A DNA stretch of 64,000 nt from Leptospira alstonii serovar Sichuan str. 79601 (GCF_000347175.1 NZ_ANIK01000012.1:1-64000), one strand, 5' to 3'; positions 30,357 to 45,715 are shown, counted from the stretch's first letter. Numbers and translations are program-made. The notes: generated by a model not told the origin, from the sequence alone.

Positions 30357-30541
30357 TTATGCCGGAACCACGTCGGCAGGCGTAAGAGATTCGATGTTGT
30401 GGGTAAATCCTTCCTTATCGTAAAAGAGAACCACTAATCTATCGTTTTCGAAAGAAATCACTTCTACGATCGAATTGGTATGAACGAAAATACCGTTGTG
30501 AAGAAAAGTACGTTTGATGATTTTAACCTTGTCGCCCGGTT

Positions 30542-30545
<4 letters not shown>
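30357..30545 (-). CDS. Small conserved hypothetical protein, beta-barrel-like
   Basis: 62 residues. MKPGDKVKIIKRTFLHNG with alternating hydrophobics suggests a small SH3/KOW-like beta barrel. It starts with an ATGA overlap with the end of the NifU/pentapeptide gene (30542-30545), and a GAGGCGG ribosome binding site lies inside that gene. It is the last gene of the rho-rpmE-NifU run. Confidence 0.6.
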
Positions 30546-31333
<788 letters not shown>

Positions 31334-31391
31334 GAAATTTCTCCTGCCCGGTGTTTAGACGGCATAAAAAGGAAGAAGAGTCCGCAAACTC

Positions 31392-31595
31392 TCACTGCAT
31401 CTTGTATTTTTTCTTGAACTTGTCCACCCTACCCGTCGTATCCACAAGTTTGGATTTTCCGGTAAAGAACGGGTGACAAGCGGAACAAATTTCGATGTTG
31501 ATATCGCCGATGGAAGTTCTGGTTTCGTAAACGGTTCCACAAGACGCGCAACTGATTTTAGCAGTTTTATAGTTTGGATGAATTCCAGTTTTCAT
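31392..31595 (-). CDS. rpmE: 50S ribosomal protein L31 (zinc form)
   Basis: 67 residues. MKTGIHPNYKTAKISCASCG has the L31 start. Zinc ligands are C16, C19, C37 and C40 (CASC, CSAC). CHPFFTGKSKLVDTTGRVDKFKKKY is the family signature. It lies 20 bp downstream of rho, an arrangement common in bacteria. Zinc-binding paralogue (C+ type). Stands as a complete gene. Confidence 0.96.
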   Translation of the reverse strand: MKTGIHPNYKTAKISCASCGTVYETRTSIGDINIEICSACHPFFTGKSKLVDTTGRVDKFKKKYKMQ

Positions 31596-31615
31596 AGTTT
31601 CCCTTTTTTTAGCGG

Positions 31616-33070
<1,455 letters not shown>

Positions 33071-33097
33071 ATTAGGAGCTACTTGAGTTTTAAAAAG

Positions 33098-33156
<59 letters not shown>

Positions 33157-33215
33157 GTTAGATCGGCTCTAATCATGAGATAACGGACGCAAGCGGAAGT
33201 TGTCAACGAAATTAT

Positions 33216-34421
<1,206 letters not shown>

Positions 34422-34626
34422 GCAGGACGATTTTTCCAAATGCCGATTTCACGTCAGAATACTTTTATTTTCGGTCGGTCAGAAAATTCCTCTCTTTTTT
34501 GGAGTGTGGTAGGTTAAAACTAAGAAAGGATGTCCAAACCGAGCCGCTCGTTCCCAATAAAAAGTGATACGACTTTTTTTGCGCGGTCTGTTATTCTATC
34601 AAACGCTTTCGACAAAACGACACTTT

Positions 34627-37600
34627 ATGATTTTCAGACCGGCAGATTTCCGTAAAGAAACAATTCCCGAATATTATACGCACTACTTGGAAAGATTACA
34701 GAACTACGACTTTGAAGGGGCGATGAATCTCCTTGAAGAAATTTTCAAAGACGAGCGAAATCAAAAGAAAAAAGGAAAACCCGCGGACCATTTGCGCGAA
34801 GAGCGCGGAGAAAAGGATCGCAGTCTTTATGAATTGTTTCAAGAAATGATTCGGCAGTTTCATTTTGCGGAATCGTTGCCTGACAGAGTCGATCGAATCT
34901 TGAAAACGTTGGAAGAGAGTCTAACGGAAGAAAATCTACGATCTCATCGATTCAAACCGTTCAACGGATTTCTTTTCAAAATGTCCGACGACGAATTTTG
35001 CAGCGCGACCTTGGATTCGATTCATTTCGATTCGGAGAACGGAAAAACGTCCCGTGTGTTCGGACTCAATCACGAAATCATCCGATATACCGATTCGTAC
35101 CCTTCGGGAGAAAGTTCGGAGGACGAAGAAGAAACAAGTTCCGAAGCCTACGATTTTATTTACGCACTCGAAGAAGGGGAATATCCGATTTCCTATTTGG
35201 GAGAAACGATCCCAGGAAAGGATCTTCACGTTCATATCAAACTCCTTCTTTTTGCGAAGATGATCCGTGAAATCGTCGAAGAACTTTTGTTAGACGAACG
35301 ATTTGCGAAATTCCCGAAAGCGTTTCCGTTTTACGTGCTCGTCAACTCGGAGGATTGTTACGATTATACACAGGAAAGGTTTCTACTCGAAATTCTTCCA
35401 ACGATCGAATTGGAATCCCTTCGGGACAATCCGCATTTCACGTTGTATGAAACGTCGTCTCAAGTTGAAAATTACTCTTCCGTAACGGACGAATTTTTAT
35501 TTTCGGTCGAATTTCTAAATCAACCGAAATCGAAAGAATTTCAGAACCTACTCGAAATCGCGGATTCCAATCCTGAATTCAAAACCTTCCTGGAAAAGTC
35601 CGCCCTTGTTTTACTACATTCTAACAACGACGATGAAGAATTCTCCGATTCGGATTTTGAGGAAGATTGGAACGACGGGAAATTTTCGGACGATAATAAA
35701 TTACTTAAGGAAAAGATAAAGGATTTCACTCCTCAGGAGTTCGTATGTTTCTTCTGGAAACTTGCGGAGGTAAATCCATCCCATTTGGAAAACGCAGTAA
35801 ACTTTCAGAACGAGGTTTTTTCCCTTTCCCCTCCGGAACTAACGGATTTATACGAGAAAGCGATTCCGAATATTCAAAATTTTTCATATAATTTACTGCA
35901 ATCCTACCTGGAAATTCCGGAGAACCGCAAGGAAAAATTTCGTCCCGCCTTCGAGAGCGCGCTGGATCGTATGAAAACACTTCCACATCCCGCGTTTAAA
36001 ATTCGCGCTATGGAAATCGAAGCCCGCCTGAGATCGAATCGGTTCGAGGATGAAAACCCTCTCTATTTAGATCCTCCGGATGAATTGATTGATCTGATGA
36101 TAGAACTGATTCGTTGTATGCCCGAAGAGTTTCCTTGGTTCGGAGAATCCTGGGATTTTATCTTCGAAGAGCGGCTTCTTCCTTTGGGAAAAAAAGCCAA
36201 AAGGGCGGTTCCCGCCGTGATCAAAGTGATGGAAAGATACGACTACGAGGACGCAACGCGGAATCTTGCCCCGGTTTTGTACGAGATCGGATGCGAAGAC
36301 ATTCCGCCTCTCGTTCACGAGCTGCACAAAGAAAACGAATTTTACATGGAAGAATTCTACGATCGATGGGCCGGACAAGCTCCCGCGATTCGTTGGTCTC
36401 ATCTTTCGGATCGATTTCAACATTTTCCGGAAGACTTCGCGCGCTCGGAAACCTGGGAGGATCTTCTTTACGACAGCGAACCCGGATTTTCCTTATATTA
36501 TGAAAACATTGAAAAGGAAACTCGCATCTTTTCTTTCCTTTTGACGGCGTTAAAAAACGATCCGAAGGATATTTTAAGACGATTCGCCCTTTTTTATTCC
36601 GAAAAAAAAGGAAAGACCGCGAAAAAAAATCGCGGACGGTTTTTTCAAATCGTCTCCGACATGACGGAGCTTCTGAACCTTCTCAAGCCGCATATAAAAT
36701 TGAACCGGGAACAGAAATTCGCACTGGAATGCGGCGTTTCCGCAAAGGCGATCGAATCGTTTTTATACGAAAAACCGGATACGTTGGATCTTTTGGACCG
36801 AACGTTATCCGAAATTTCTAAAAATCCTCTATTATTCTTTTTGAAAGTAAATTATCTGGAAAAGAAAAAAGGAATCAAACAAGCCTTGGAAGAGCTGAGA
36901 CTCGCCCTTCCGATTTTGTGGGAGGACGATCTTGTCGTAACAAAGGCGTTCTTTTTGTATCTGTTGTTTCCCGATCAAAACTGGGAGCGGATTTCCTTCG
37001 GTAAATTATACGCCTTTTACAAAAAGGTCCGAACGGCGTTTCAGGATCTGTTTTTTGCGGACGGAAAATTCATCGCCGATTTAAACTCCTTTAAAACGGA
37101 CCTGTTTTCAGATATTTTAAAAAAGGAATATTCAAAAATTGAAATAGAGTTTCAAAAAACGTGGATTAAAAATCAAACGGAAGAATACGAAACTCTGGAA
37201 AAATTGGATTCCCTTCCCGAAAACGAACTGGTTTTATTCTTAAAACCCGGAAACTTATCCCTCAATCTTTCGATCGCTTCCAAACTTCTTAAAAATTCCG
37301 AAAACTTTTCCAAGGAACTTTTACAACTTTTGGAATGGGAAACGGAAGAAGTTTCCGTCCTTCAAATCCTAAAATTGTTTTATCAAAATCCGGTCTTAAA
37401 GGAAGAACTCTTTCAAAATCCGATTTTTCAAAAACACCTCGCGTTCTTTATCAAGGAATACGAGGACGTTTCCCCCAAGGAACTCGCAAAATCCGTCTTT
37501 TCCAAATTTAGGGAAATTCGAAATTCTTCCGTAATCGTGGAAGCGGTAAAGGATTTGGATCGGGATACGATCGTATATTGTTTTCTTTCCGTTTATTGGG

Positions 37601-38076
37601 CTTTTCAAAACGAAAATAAATTGAACGAACTGGAATCGATTACCGATCAAATTCTTAAAAAATCGGATTCTAAAAAGCCGGAATACGTTTTGATCGCGGC
37701 GAATTTGGGAGTTTTACAGACGGAAATCGGAGATTTAGACAAGGCGAAACAAACATTCGATTCCCTCTTTTCCATGGACTGGAGCCGTTTCGATTATCAA
37801 AAGGACGAGACTTCGAGTTTTATGGATAAAATCTTCGGAGAAGATTTGGACGAACAATATTCCAAAATCTTTAAGAAGTATTTCGCTCTCGCCAAGTTCA
37901 ACGCCGCTTGTTTGTATTCGAGACTGGGAGACGCAGAAACGAGCGTTTCTTATCTGAAAGAAGCGATCCGTCTCGATCCGGACGTTTACGACAAACAAAA
38001 GATCCTTTCCGAAAAGGATTTTTTAAACCTCGCGGACCTCGAGATATATCAAGAATTTCTAAACTCTTTAAACTAA
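34627..38076 (+). CDS. Large acidic repeat-rich hypothetical protein
   Basis: 1149 residues from the ATG at 34627; an in-frame GTG at 34564 would add 21 residues. Neither has a clear ribosome binding site. No signal peptide or membrane segment. It is rich in Glu, Lys, Phe and Leu and almost all helical. TPR-like pairs are clearest at the C-terminus (NLGVLQTEIGDLDKAKQTF; FNAACLYSRLGDAETSVSYL). The middle contains stretches that look like HEAT-type repeats. No known family was recognised. It is followed 8 bp later by the LVIVD-type gene, so they are probably one operon. Confidence 0.65.
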   Translation: MIFRPADFRKETIPEYYTHYLERLQNYDFEGAMNLLEEIFKDERNQKKKGKPADHLREERGEKDRSLYELFQEMIRQFHFAESLPDRVDRILKTLEESLTEENLRSHRFKPFNGFLFKMSDDEFCSATLDSIHFDSENGKTSRVFGLNHEIIRYTDSYPSGESSEDEEETSSEAYDFIYALEEGEYPISYLGETIPGKDLHVHIKLLLFAKMIREIVEELLLDERFAKFPKAFPFYVLVNSEDCYDYTQERFLLEILPTIELESLRDNPHFTLYETSSQVENYSSVTDEFLFSVEFLNQPKSKEFQNLLEIADSNPEFKTFLEKSALVLLHSNNDDEEFSDSDFEEDWNDGKFSDDNKLLKEKIKDFTPQEFVCFFWKLAEVNPSHLENAVNFQNEVFSLSPPELTDLYEKAIPNIQNFSYNLLQSYLEIPENRKEKFRPAFESALDRMKTLPHPAFKIRAMEIEARLRSNRFEDENPLYLDPPDELIDLMIELIRCMPEEFPWFGESWDFIFEERLLPLGKKAKRAVPAVIKVMERYDYEDATRNLAPVLYEIGCEDIPPLVHELHKENEFYMEEFYDRWAGQAPAIRWSHLSDRFQHFPEDFARSETWEDLLYDSEPGFSLYYENIEKETRIFSFLLTALKNDPKDILRRFALFYSEKKGKTAKKNRGRFFQIVSDMTELLNLLKPHIKLNREQKFALECGVSAKAIESFLYEKPDTLDLLDRTLSEISKNPLLFFLKVNYLEKKKGIKQALEELRLALPILWEDDLVVTKAFFLYLLFPDQNWERISFGKLYAFYKKVRTAFQDLFFADGKFIADLNSFKTDLFSDILKKEYSKIEIEFQKTWIKNQTEEYETLEKLDSLPENELVLFLKPGNLSLNLSIASKLLKNSENFSKELLQLLEWETEEVSVLQILKLFYQNPVLKEELFQNPIFQKHLAFFIKEYEDVSPKELAKSVFSKFREIRNSSVIVEAVKDLDRDTIVYCFLSVYWAFQNENKLNELESITDQILKKSDSKKPEYVLIAANLGVLQTEIGDLDKAKQTFDSLFSMDWSRFDYQKDETSSFMDKIFGEDLDEQYSKIFKKYFALAKFNAACLYSRLGDAETSVSYLKEAIRLDPDVYDKQKILSEKDFLNLADLEIYQEFLNSLN

Positions 38077-38084
38077 GGATCAAT

Positions 38085-39116
38085 ATGTCGCGCTTTCATT
38101 TGGAACTTTTAAAAAGAATCACTCTGAAAGGAGCCGATCGATTTGTCATCCACAAAGGTCATGCGTTCGTATGCGGCTTGTACGGCGAAACTCGGGGAAT
38201 TCATATTCTAAATCTTGAAAATCCGGAAGAACCGGATCAGGTCCGTTCCGTTCGGTTTCGAAACGCGATCGGAAACGTTTTCGTTCAGGACAACACGTTG
38301 TATGCAACCGAAAACGGTAGGGCGATTCACAAATTCGATCTGGAAGATATTACGGATCCTCAACTCGTCGATTCCTTCGTATTGTTAGGCTACGATCTTT
38401 ACGATATGAGGATTATCGGTGATTACGCGTTTCTTGCGATGAATTGGGACGGTATCGGCGTAGTCGATTTGAATTTGCCGGACGAAATCCAACCCGTTCA
38501 AAAACAAAAAGTGGAAAAGGGATATGTGGAACGTTTGGTTCCGTTCGGTGAAAATCTGCTATTTACGAGCGGCTCCGATGATCCGTTTTTATACGAGATT
38601 TCGTTCGTAAACGGCTCCCTAAATATCGTGGAAAAAAGGGAATTTACGGATTTTAATCCTTCCAAAGTTTTCTACTGTCGGGACGAAGTCGTTTTGTACG
38701 GTAAATTTAAAAAGGGGAAAAAGGAAATCAACGCGATTTCCGTCCTGAACGCCGCCTTTCAACCGTTAGGCGAACCGATCCGATTGGAGCGCCCTCCGAA
38801 CCTTTGTTTTTCCCTCTCCAACGGAAATATTCTTTTCGGTTTCGATTATTCGTACGTAATTTTGGATAAAACACGAGGGACGATCATTCCTTTATTTGCA
38901 CAGTTCGAACAAGACGGCTCGAAGCAATACGTTGAAATTTCAAACGATTCAAATCGAATCGCCTCGGACGTGAGTTACGATGCAAATATCAAACGAACTT
39001 GTATGGATTCCCTGAAATGCGCTTATAAACAGGATAACTTTTTTTTCGCAATCCACGGAGATGATTTTATTTCCTTTCGAATCGGAGAAGATTCCTTGTT
39101 TCAAAATATCATATAA
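38085..39116 (+). CDS. LVIVD-type beta-propeller protein
   Basis: 343 residues from the ATG at 38085, preceded by AAGGAT. The frame extends upstream into the previous gene, but that part is a shadow. Repeats of about 45 residues contain GDYAFLAMNWDGIGVVDLNLP and HKGHAFVCGLYGETRGIHILNLENPE, typical of LVIVD/WD-like propeller blades. No signal peptide, so it is cytoplasmic. It probably works with the large upstream protein (inference from 8-bp spacing). Confidence 0.7.
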   Translation: MSRFHLELLKRITLKGADRFVIHKGHAFVCGLYGETRGIHILNLENPEEPDQVRSVRFRNAIGNVFVQDNTLYATENGRAIHKFDLEDITDPQLVDSFVLLGYDLYDMRIIGDYAFLAMNWDGIGVVDLNLPDEIQPVQKQKVEKGYVERLVPFGENLLFTSGSDDPFLYEISFVNGSLNIVEKREFTDFNPSKVFYCRDEVVLYGKFKKGKKEINAISVLNAAFQPLGEPIRLERPPNLCFSLSNGNILFGFDYSYVILDKTRGTIIPLFAQFEQDGSKQYVEISNDSNRIASDVSYDANIKRTCMDSLKCAYKQDNFFFAIHGDDFISFRIGEDSLFQNII

Positions 39117-39420
39117 ATTGAATGTTATATGAAACGATGACATTCATTTTGGAGTTTACGCGCATCAATTACCGAAAATTGCCGACGACTCAACATTGCG
39201 GACCCGAGCGCTTGTGACGAACGGAGTGAGAAATCGAAGTTATACTAAGATCTGCCCTACTTTCAATTCTCGAAATACGAGGAAACGCAGAAAAAATTCT
39301 TTCCGCAAAAAGATAGGTTATCTCAAGGAGCTTACACACAAAGGGACGATGAGATTCGCTTGTCTTTAAACTTCAAAGCGAAATCGAGCAATGTGGCGGA
39401 GACCGAGCAATGTGCAGCGG
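39117..39420. other. Gene-free stretch beside the cassette-like genes
   Basis: No coding sequence found. It contains a direct repeat CGAGCAATGTG (about 39383-39393 and 39402-39412). Read on the minus strand, it is what follows the GCCTAAC box of the acetyltransferase gene. I searched it for a partner R-box (RYYYAAC on the plus strand) and found only a weak ACTCAAC at 39188-39194, which is too far for a short attC. Confidence 0.4.
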
Positions 39421-40191
39421 TTATCTCGTGTTAGGCGAAGACTTCTGCTTATTTAGAATAAAATTGTCTTTTTGAGCTAAAAGAGGTTTTGTCAAACTTG
39501 ATAAACTGACTTTTTGATTTCCACTTTCATCAAAATTATTATTTTTAAAGTATTTCTCGAATGCTTCTTTGATTGACTTCCATTCTGAATCTATAATAGA
39601 ATACCATGCCGTATCTCGATTTCTACCTTTGTTAATTGCATGTTGTCTAAATGCTCCTTCGTAGGAGAAACCATATCGTTGTGCAGCTATTCTTGAAGGA
39701 ATATTTAATGAATTGCATTTCCACTCGTATCTTCTGAATCCTAATTCAAAAGCGTAATTCATCATTAAATATAATGCTTCTGTTGCAATTTTTGTTTTCT
39801 TAAGAAGATTTGAAAAATTTAAATGTCCGACTTCAATTGAACCTTTTTCTTGATCGATTCGAAGAAATGAAATAACGCCAATAGGTTTCGAAGAAATTTT
39901 ATCTATAATTGCATAGAAAGCAGGATCTTTTAAATTTTGCATCTCTATCACCCAATTTTGATATTCTAGTAAAGTATTAAATGGACCATAGGGTAAATAA
40001 GTCCAGCATTCTCCCTTTATATCTAATGAATTAGCCTCAAATAATTCCTTTGAATGTATTACCGAATTTAACGGCTCTAATTTACAAAATTTTCCATCGA
40101 TAACTGTTTTCTCCGGAAATTTAGGTGTAATCCAATTTTCAATTAGAATCCCGATAGGTTGACCGCTTTCATTAAGTTCATAGTTTGGCAT
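39421..40191 (-). CDS. GNAT-family N-acetyltransferase (RimJ/RimL-like)
   Basis: 256 residues. GNAT features of the RimJ/RimL subgroup: WTYLPYGPFNTLLEYQNWV, AFYAIIDKISSKPIGVISFLRID, EVGHLNFSNLLKKTKIATEAL, CNSLNIPSRIAAQRYGFSYEG and the final RNRDTAWYSIIDSEWK. It acetylates an amino group, but the acceptor is unknown. The sequence is strikingly AT-rich compared with flanking genes. Its last codons and stop are formed by the cassette-type box (CGCCTAACACGAGATAA), so the protein ends SSPNTR. Signs of transfer: composition plus boundary sites. Confidence 0.82.
   Translation of the reverse strand: MPNYELNESGQPIGILIENWITPKFPEKTVIDGKFCKLEPLNSVIHSKELFEANSLDIKGECWTYLPYGPFNTLLEYQNWVIEMQNLKDPAFYAIIDKISSKPIGVISFLRIDQEKGSIEVGHLNFSNLLKKTKIATEALYLMMNYAFELGFRRYEWKCNSLNIPSRIAAQRYGFSYEGAFRQHAINKGRNRDTAWYSIIDSEWKSIKEAFEKYFKNNNFDESGNQKVSLSSLTKPLLAQKDNFILNKQKSSPNTR
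39430..39436 (-). other. Cassette-type R-box after the acetyltransferase gene
   Basis: GTTAGGC on the plus strand (GCCTAAC on the minus) within CTCGTGTTAGGCGAAG. The same flanking string, with one base change, occurs at the end of the next gene (40290-40302). It overlaps the coding end. No matching second half was found downstream. Confidence 0.5.
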
Positions 40192-40247
40192 TTTTTTTAA
40201 TCACTTTGAATGTAAAATTTGAATTTGCTATGTTTACAGAAGCTTTC

Positions 40248-40299
40248 GCCTAACAAGTAGGCTTCTCGACGTTCGCAGATAGGGTAGCTCGTGTTAGAC
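40248..40299 (-). other. attC-like site between two AT-rich genes
   Basis: Plus-strand GCCTAAC (40248-40254) and GTTAGAC (40293-40299) are 52 bp apart and inverted, matching the R-box pair RYYYAAC/GTTRRRY of integron attC sites. The pair can base-pair at 6 of 7 positions. The inner L-boxes are not convincing, but CGACGTTCG in the middle is a partial palindrome. It lies between the stop of the DUF2971 gene and the start of the acetyltransferase gene, where a cassette boundary would fall. Confidence 0.55.
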
Positions 40300-40328
40300 G
40301 AAGTTGCAACTTCTCAGAAATATTTCAA

Positions 40329-41234
40329 TTAGACTCGAAATGGAACCGTGGATTGTTCTACCTTTATCCAACTAGCCCAATCGAAAGAAGTTTGTAAAAG
40401 TGTTTTCATTGAGGCAACCGCCAATTCTGGATATGCATTCGGACCTACTACAATTTTATCTAATGAGTCGAGTGTTTTTCCGCCACTAGGTGATAAAGGG
40501 AACAAAACATATGGAATCAAATACTGTTTTCCTAATCTATGTTCCATTTTAAAATAATCATCGTTCTCAAAATGTTCTTTATTAATGATCACCCTCACTT
40601 CCAATTCTTCTTCAAAAGAAGGATCCTTTATAATTGGCAAAAACAAATGCAAAAAAAATTTTAAATGTTCAATAAATTTAGCTACATTTTTTTGAGACCG
40701 TTTCTGAGATTTTATAAAAAACTCATATGCATTCGAGATAATATTTGAAAGCAAATATTGCTGAATTTCTTTATCATAGATTACTTTAAGAATTAAGCAT
40801 TCCGCTTTTGTTATTGGCCAGAGCTTATTTGCAGAAAAGACTAAGTTATAAGAATTGTTTAATTCTCCATATCCTCTCCATTGACTCAATGAATCCAATT
40901 TTTCTGAAAAGCTTATTATATGAATGGGTGGAATTGAGTTTTTATATGTAAAATGATTTAAAAGTGTTTCCTTAAATATTTTAAACCTTTTTGTAGAATA
41001 CCTCTTTTCAATTGAAATAATAGCCATATTCAAGGCATCCAGTGAGTATCTGTATTCGCTTGTATCATTCAAATAATAAATATTCGTAGCCCAAAGACAG
41101 CGACTTTTGATAATCCCATATGCCCCTTGAAGATTTGTATAATGGCATAGATATTTACTTTGAGTATAAAGGTACTCGGAATAGTCTTCAATAATAAGAT
41201 CTAATAAAGATTCAAAGAACGCTTCTCTATTCAT
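40329..41234 (-). CDS. DUF2971 domain protein
   Basis: 301 residues. The DUF2971 hallmarks are LCHYTNLQGAYGIIKSRCLWATNIYYLNDTSE near the N-terminus, HIISFSEKLDSLSQWRGYGE in the middle and late EELEVRVIINK. The family is found mainly in accessory regions and its function is not established; a link with defence or toxicity has been suggested only loosely. The gene is AT-rich, lacks a clear ribosome binding site and is framed by cassette-type boxes at 41261-41267 and 40293-40299. Confidence 0.8.
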   Translation of the reverse strand: MNREAFFESLLDLIIEDYSEYLYTQSKYLCHYTNLQGAYGIIKSRCLWATNIYYLNDTSEYRYSLDALNMAIISIEKRYSTKRFKIFKETLLNHFTYKNSIPPIHIISFSEKLDSLSQWRGYGELNNSYNLVFSANKLWPITKAECLILKVIYDKEIQQYLLSNIISNAYEFFIKSQKRSQKNVAKFIEHLKFFLHLFLPIIKDPSFEEELEVRVIINKEHFENDDYFKMEHRLGKQYLIPYVLFPLSPSGGKTLDSLDKIVVGPNAYPELAVASMKTLLQTSFDWASWIKVEQSTVPFRV

Positions 41235-41260
41235 ATTTTGAATTAAATCAGTGCGACTTC

Positions 41261-41267
41261 GCCTAAC
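41261..41267 (-). other. Cassette-type core site before the DUF2971 gene
   Basis: GCCTAAC on the plus strand (GTTAGGC on the minus) within TTCGCCTAACAA. The identical 12-bp string occurs at 40246-40257 before the acetyltransferase gene. No inverted partner GTTRRRY was seen between here and the dapL end, so it resembles an attI core or a secondary insertion site rather than a full attC. Confidence 0.5.
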
Positions 41268-41294
41268 AACGAATACACGAGCTACGAAAAGCGG

Positions 41295-41312
41295 GGCCTT
41301 GAAAACAAGGCC
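41295..41312. terminator. Hairpin after dapL
   Basis: GGCCTTG (41295-41301), loop AAAA, CAAGGCC (41306-41312). It lies 17 bp past the dapL stop. The stem is strong, but only a short interrupted T-run (CCCCGCTTTT) follows on the minus strand, so termination there may be imperfect. Confidence 0.55.
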
Positions 41313-41328
41313 ACACTTTCATCCGCAC

Positions 41329-43836
<2,508 letters not shown>

Positions 43837-43872
43837 TAAGCGACAGAATGTAGAGAAACTCCCTTTTGACAA

Positions 43873-44111
43873 TCAAATTGACTTACAAGTTTTCGGATTT
43901 TTCGGGAAGAGTCGATTGTCCGTCGAGTGGACAAAAGGCCTGTTTCCGATGGGGAACATCCGTCGTATTTTCAAATTTTCGAACCGAACGGAAACTATTT
44001 TTGAGCATATTGGCTGTAATAACAAATCGCCATTTTATTTTGCAGTTCGAAAGCTGCGATATAAAATATATTATTACTTTATAATATTATGGATCAAAAA
44101 GAATTTAAGGA
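43873..44111. other. Gap between pyrB start and lipoprotein stop
   Basis: About 240 bp. Contains the likely pyrB promoter region; no coding sequence or hairpin terminator recognised. AT-rich near 44060-44100. Confidence 0.35.
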
Positions 44112-44363
44112 TCAGTATCCGCCGCCCCCGCCGGAACCTCCGCCTCCGCCGCAGACTCCAAGAACTCCCGTATACAGGGAATCGCAGGCGCTCATCGCAG
44201 GGTTCGATGAGGTGCAGGACAAATAAACCGCCAGAGCCGCCTCACACTTCTTTTTATCGTCCTCTTTTTTTGTCTTGTCTTGGTTCAAACCGTAGTTTGA
44301 ACAGGACAAGACAGTCAGAAAGAATGTTAGAATCGAAATTCCTAAAAAAGTAAAAAGTTTCAC
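44112..44363 (-). CDS. Small lipoprotein with Gly-rich tail
   Basis: 83 residues. Signal peptide with lipobox-like TVLSC (lipidated Cys about 21). A charged segment (QDKTKKEDDKKK) is followed by four cysteines (KKCEAALAVYLSC, MSACDSLYTG, GVCGG) and a glycine run GGGGGSGGGGGY at the C-terminus. Envelope-located, unknown function. It shares the Cys-rich style of many Leptospira lipoproteins. Confidence 0.7.
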   Translation of the reverse strand: MKLFTFLGISILTFFLTVLSCSNYGLNQDKTKKEDDKKKCEAALAVYLSCTSSNPAMSACDSLYTGVLGVCGGGGGSGGGGGY

Positions 44364-44614
44364 TTGTCATTCTCCTTTTCAAGATCGAAAAGTTTCTTCT
44401 CAAATCATAAAAGGATAGCATCGACTCGAATAAAAGATATAGAAAAAACGAGAATACTTAGAATCGGGAATTTAAGCGCCGTTTTACGAAATTACCGATT
44501 GGTTATAAAATAAAGTACCTATAAAATATTCTAAGATGAAGATGTAATGCGTTAGGATAAAATGCGATCCGTAGTGAGGCGTTTATCGTGAATTGCCTCC
44601 TCCTCCTATGTTTT

Positions 44615-45154
44615 TTATGTCGGGAACCAGTCTCGATAGTCCAATGCGTAAAAATGGGACAAGGGTCGGCAGCGTAGTTTACGGGTCACTTGGTTTTCTA
44701 CTAGGTCGAGGTGGAGAATATAACTGTAAGACCTGTGAAAGGTGGGAACTCCCTCATTCATCGTATCCACGATAGAGTCTCCGACTCCCACGGATTCCAA
44801 CCACAGAAGATAATTGAAAAGATAACAGCGGGACACGCCGTGGGCCTGTGCGAGAGCTCCAAAGAGAGTCCAAGTTCCGGTGCTAAGTCGAATATTCACG
44901 CGTTTCATTTTTTGTTTTCCCGGACTGGGCTGATACAAGGTTCGGCCGGCCTTTTTACCCAAACGTTTTGTCGCGGAAAGATACTTTCCATACGTTCTCA
45001 AAAGTTCGGGAATTTTTCTTGGAAGCGCTTTCAAATCTTTCTCGGAGAAACCTGACCAAGTATCTTCCGGAATCAAAAGAGTAACCGTCTCGGAACGATT
45101 TTCCCTAAGAGTCGAACTGATTTTAAAATCCGATTGTAGCCACAATGTTCCCAT
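44615..45154 (-). CDS. DUF1564 family protein
   Basis: About 179 residues from the ATG at 45154; the frame extends upstream to 45250 with a hydrophobic extension that may be untranslated. It shares the DUF1564 layout: [37 protein letters not shown], then [32 protein letters not shown]. This family is greatly expanded in Leptospira and its function is unknown. The second part looks like a ribbon-helix-helix-type segment (inference). Confidence 0.75.
   Translation of the reverse strand: MGTLWLQSDFKISSTLRENRSETVTLLIPEDTWSGFSEKDLKALPRKIPELLRTYGKYLSATKRLGKKAGRTLYQPSPGKQKMKRVNIRLSTGTWTLFGALAQAHGVSRCYLFNYLLWLESVGVGDSIVDTMNEGVPTFHRSYSYILHLDLVENQVTRKLRCRPLSHFYALDYRDWFPT

Positions 45155-45715
<561 letters not shown>

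Noticed and set aside
37908..38084. 5' extension of the LVIVD gene
   Set aside because: It lies inside the coding part of the large upstream gene in another frame, and a good ATG with AAGGAT is at 38085.
39188..39194. ACTCAAC as second R-box of the acetyltransferase cassette
   Set aside because: It is about 240 bp from the other box, far beyond the usual attC length, and the extended context does not match.
44738..44757. GGGAACTCCC-like string inside the DUF1564 gene
   Set aside because: It is part of a conserved coding segment and lacks the rest of the repeat.
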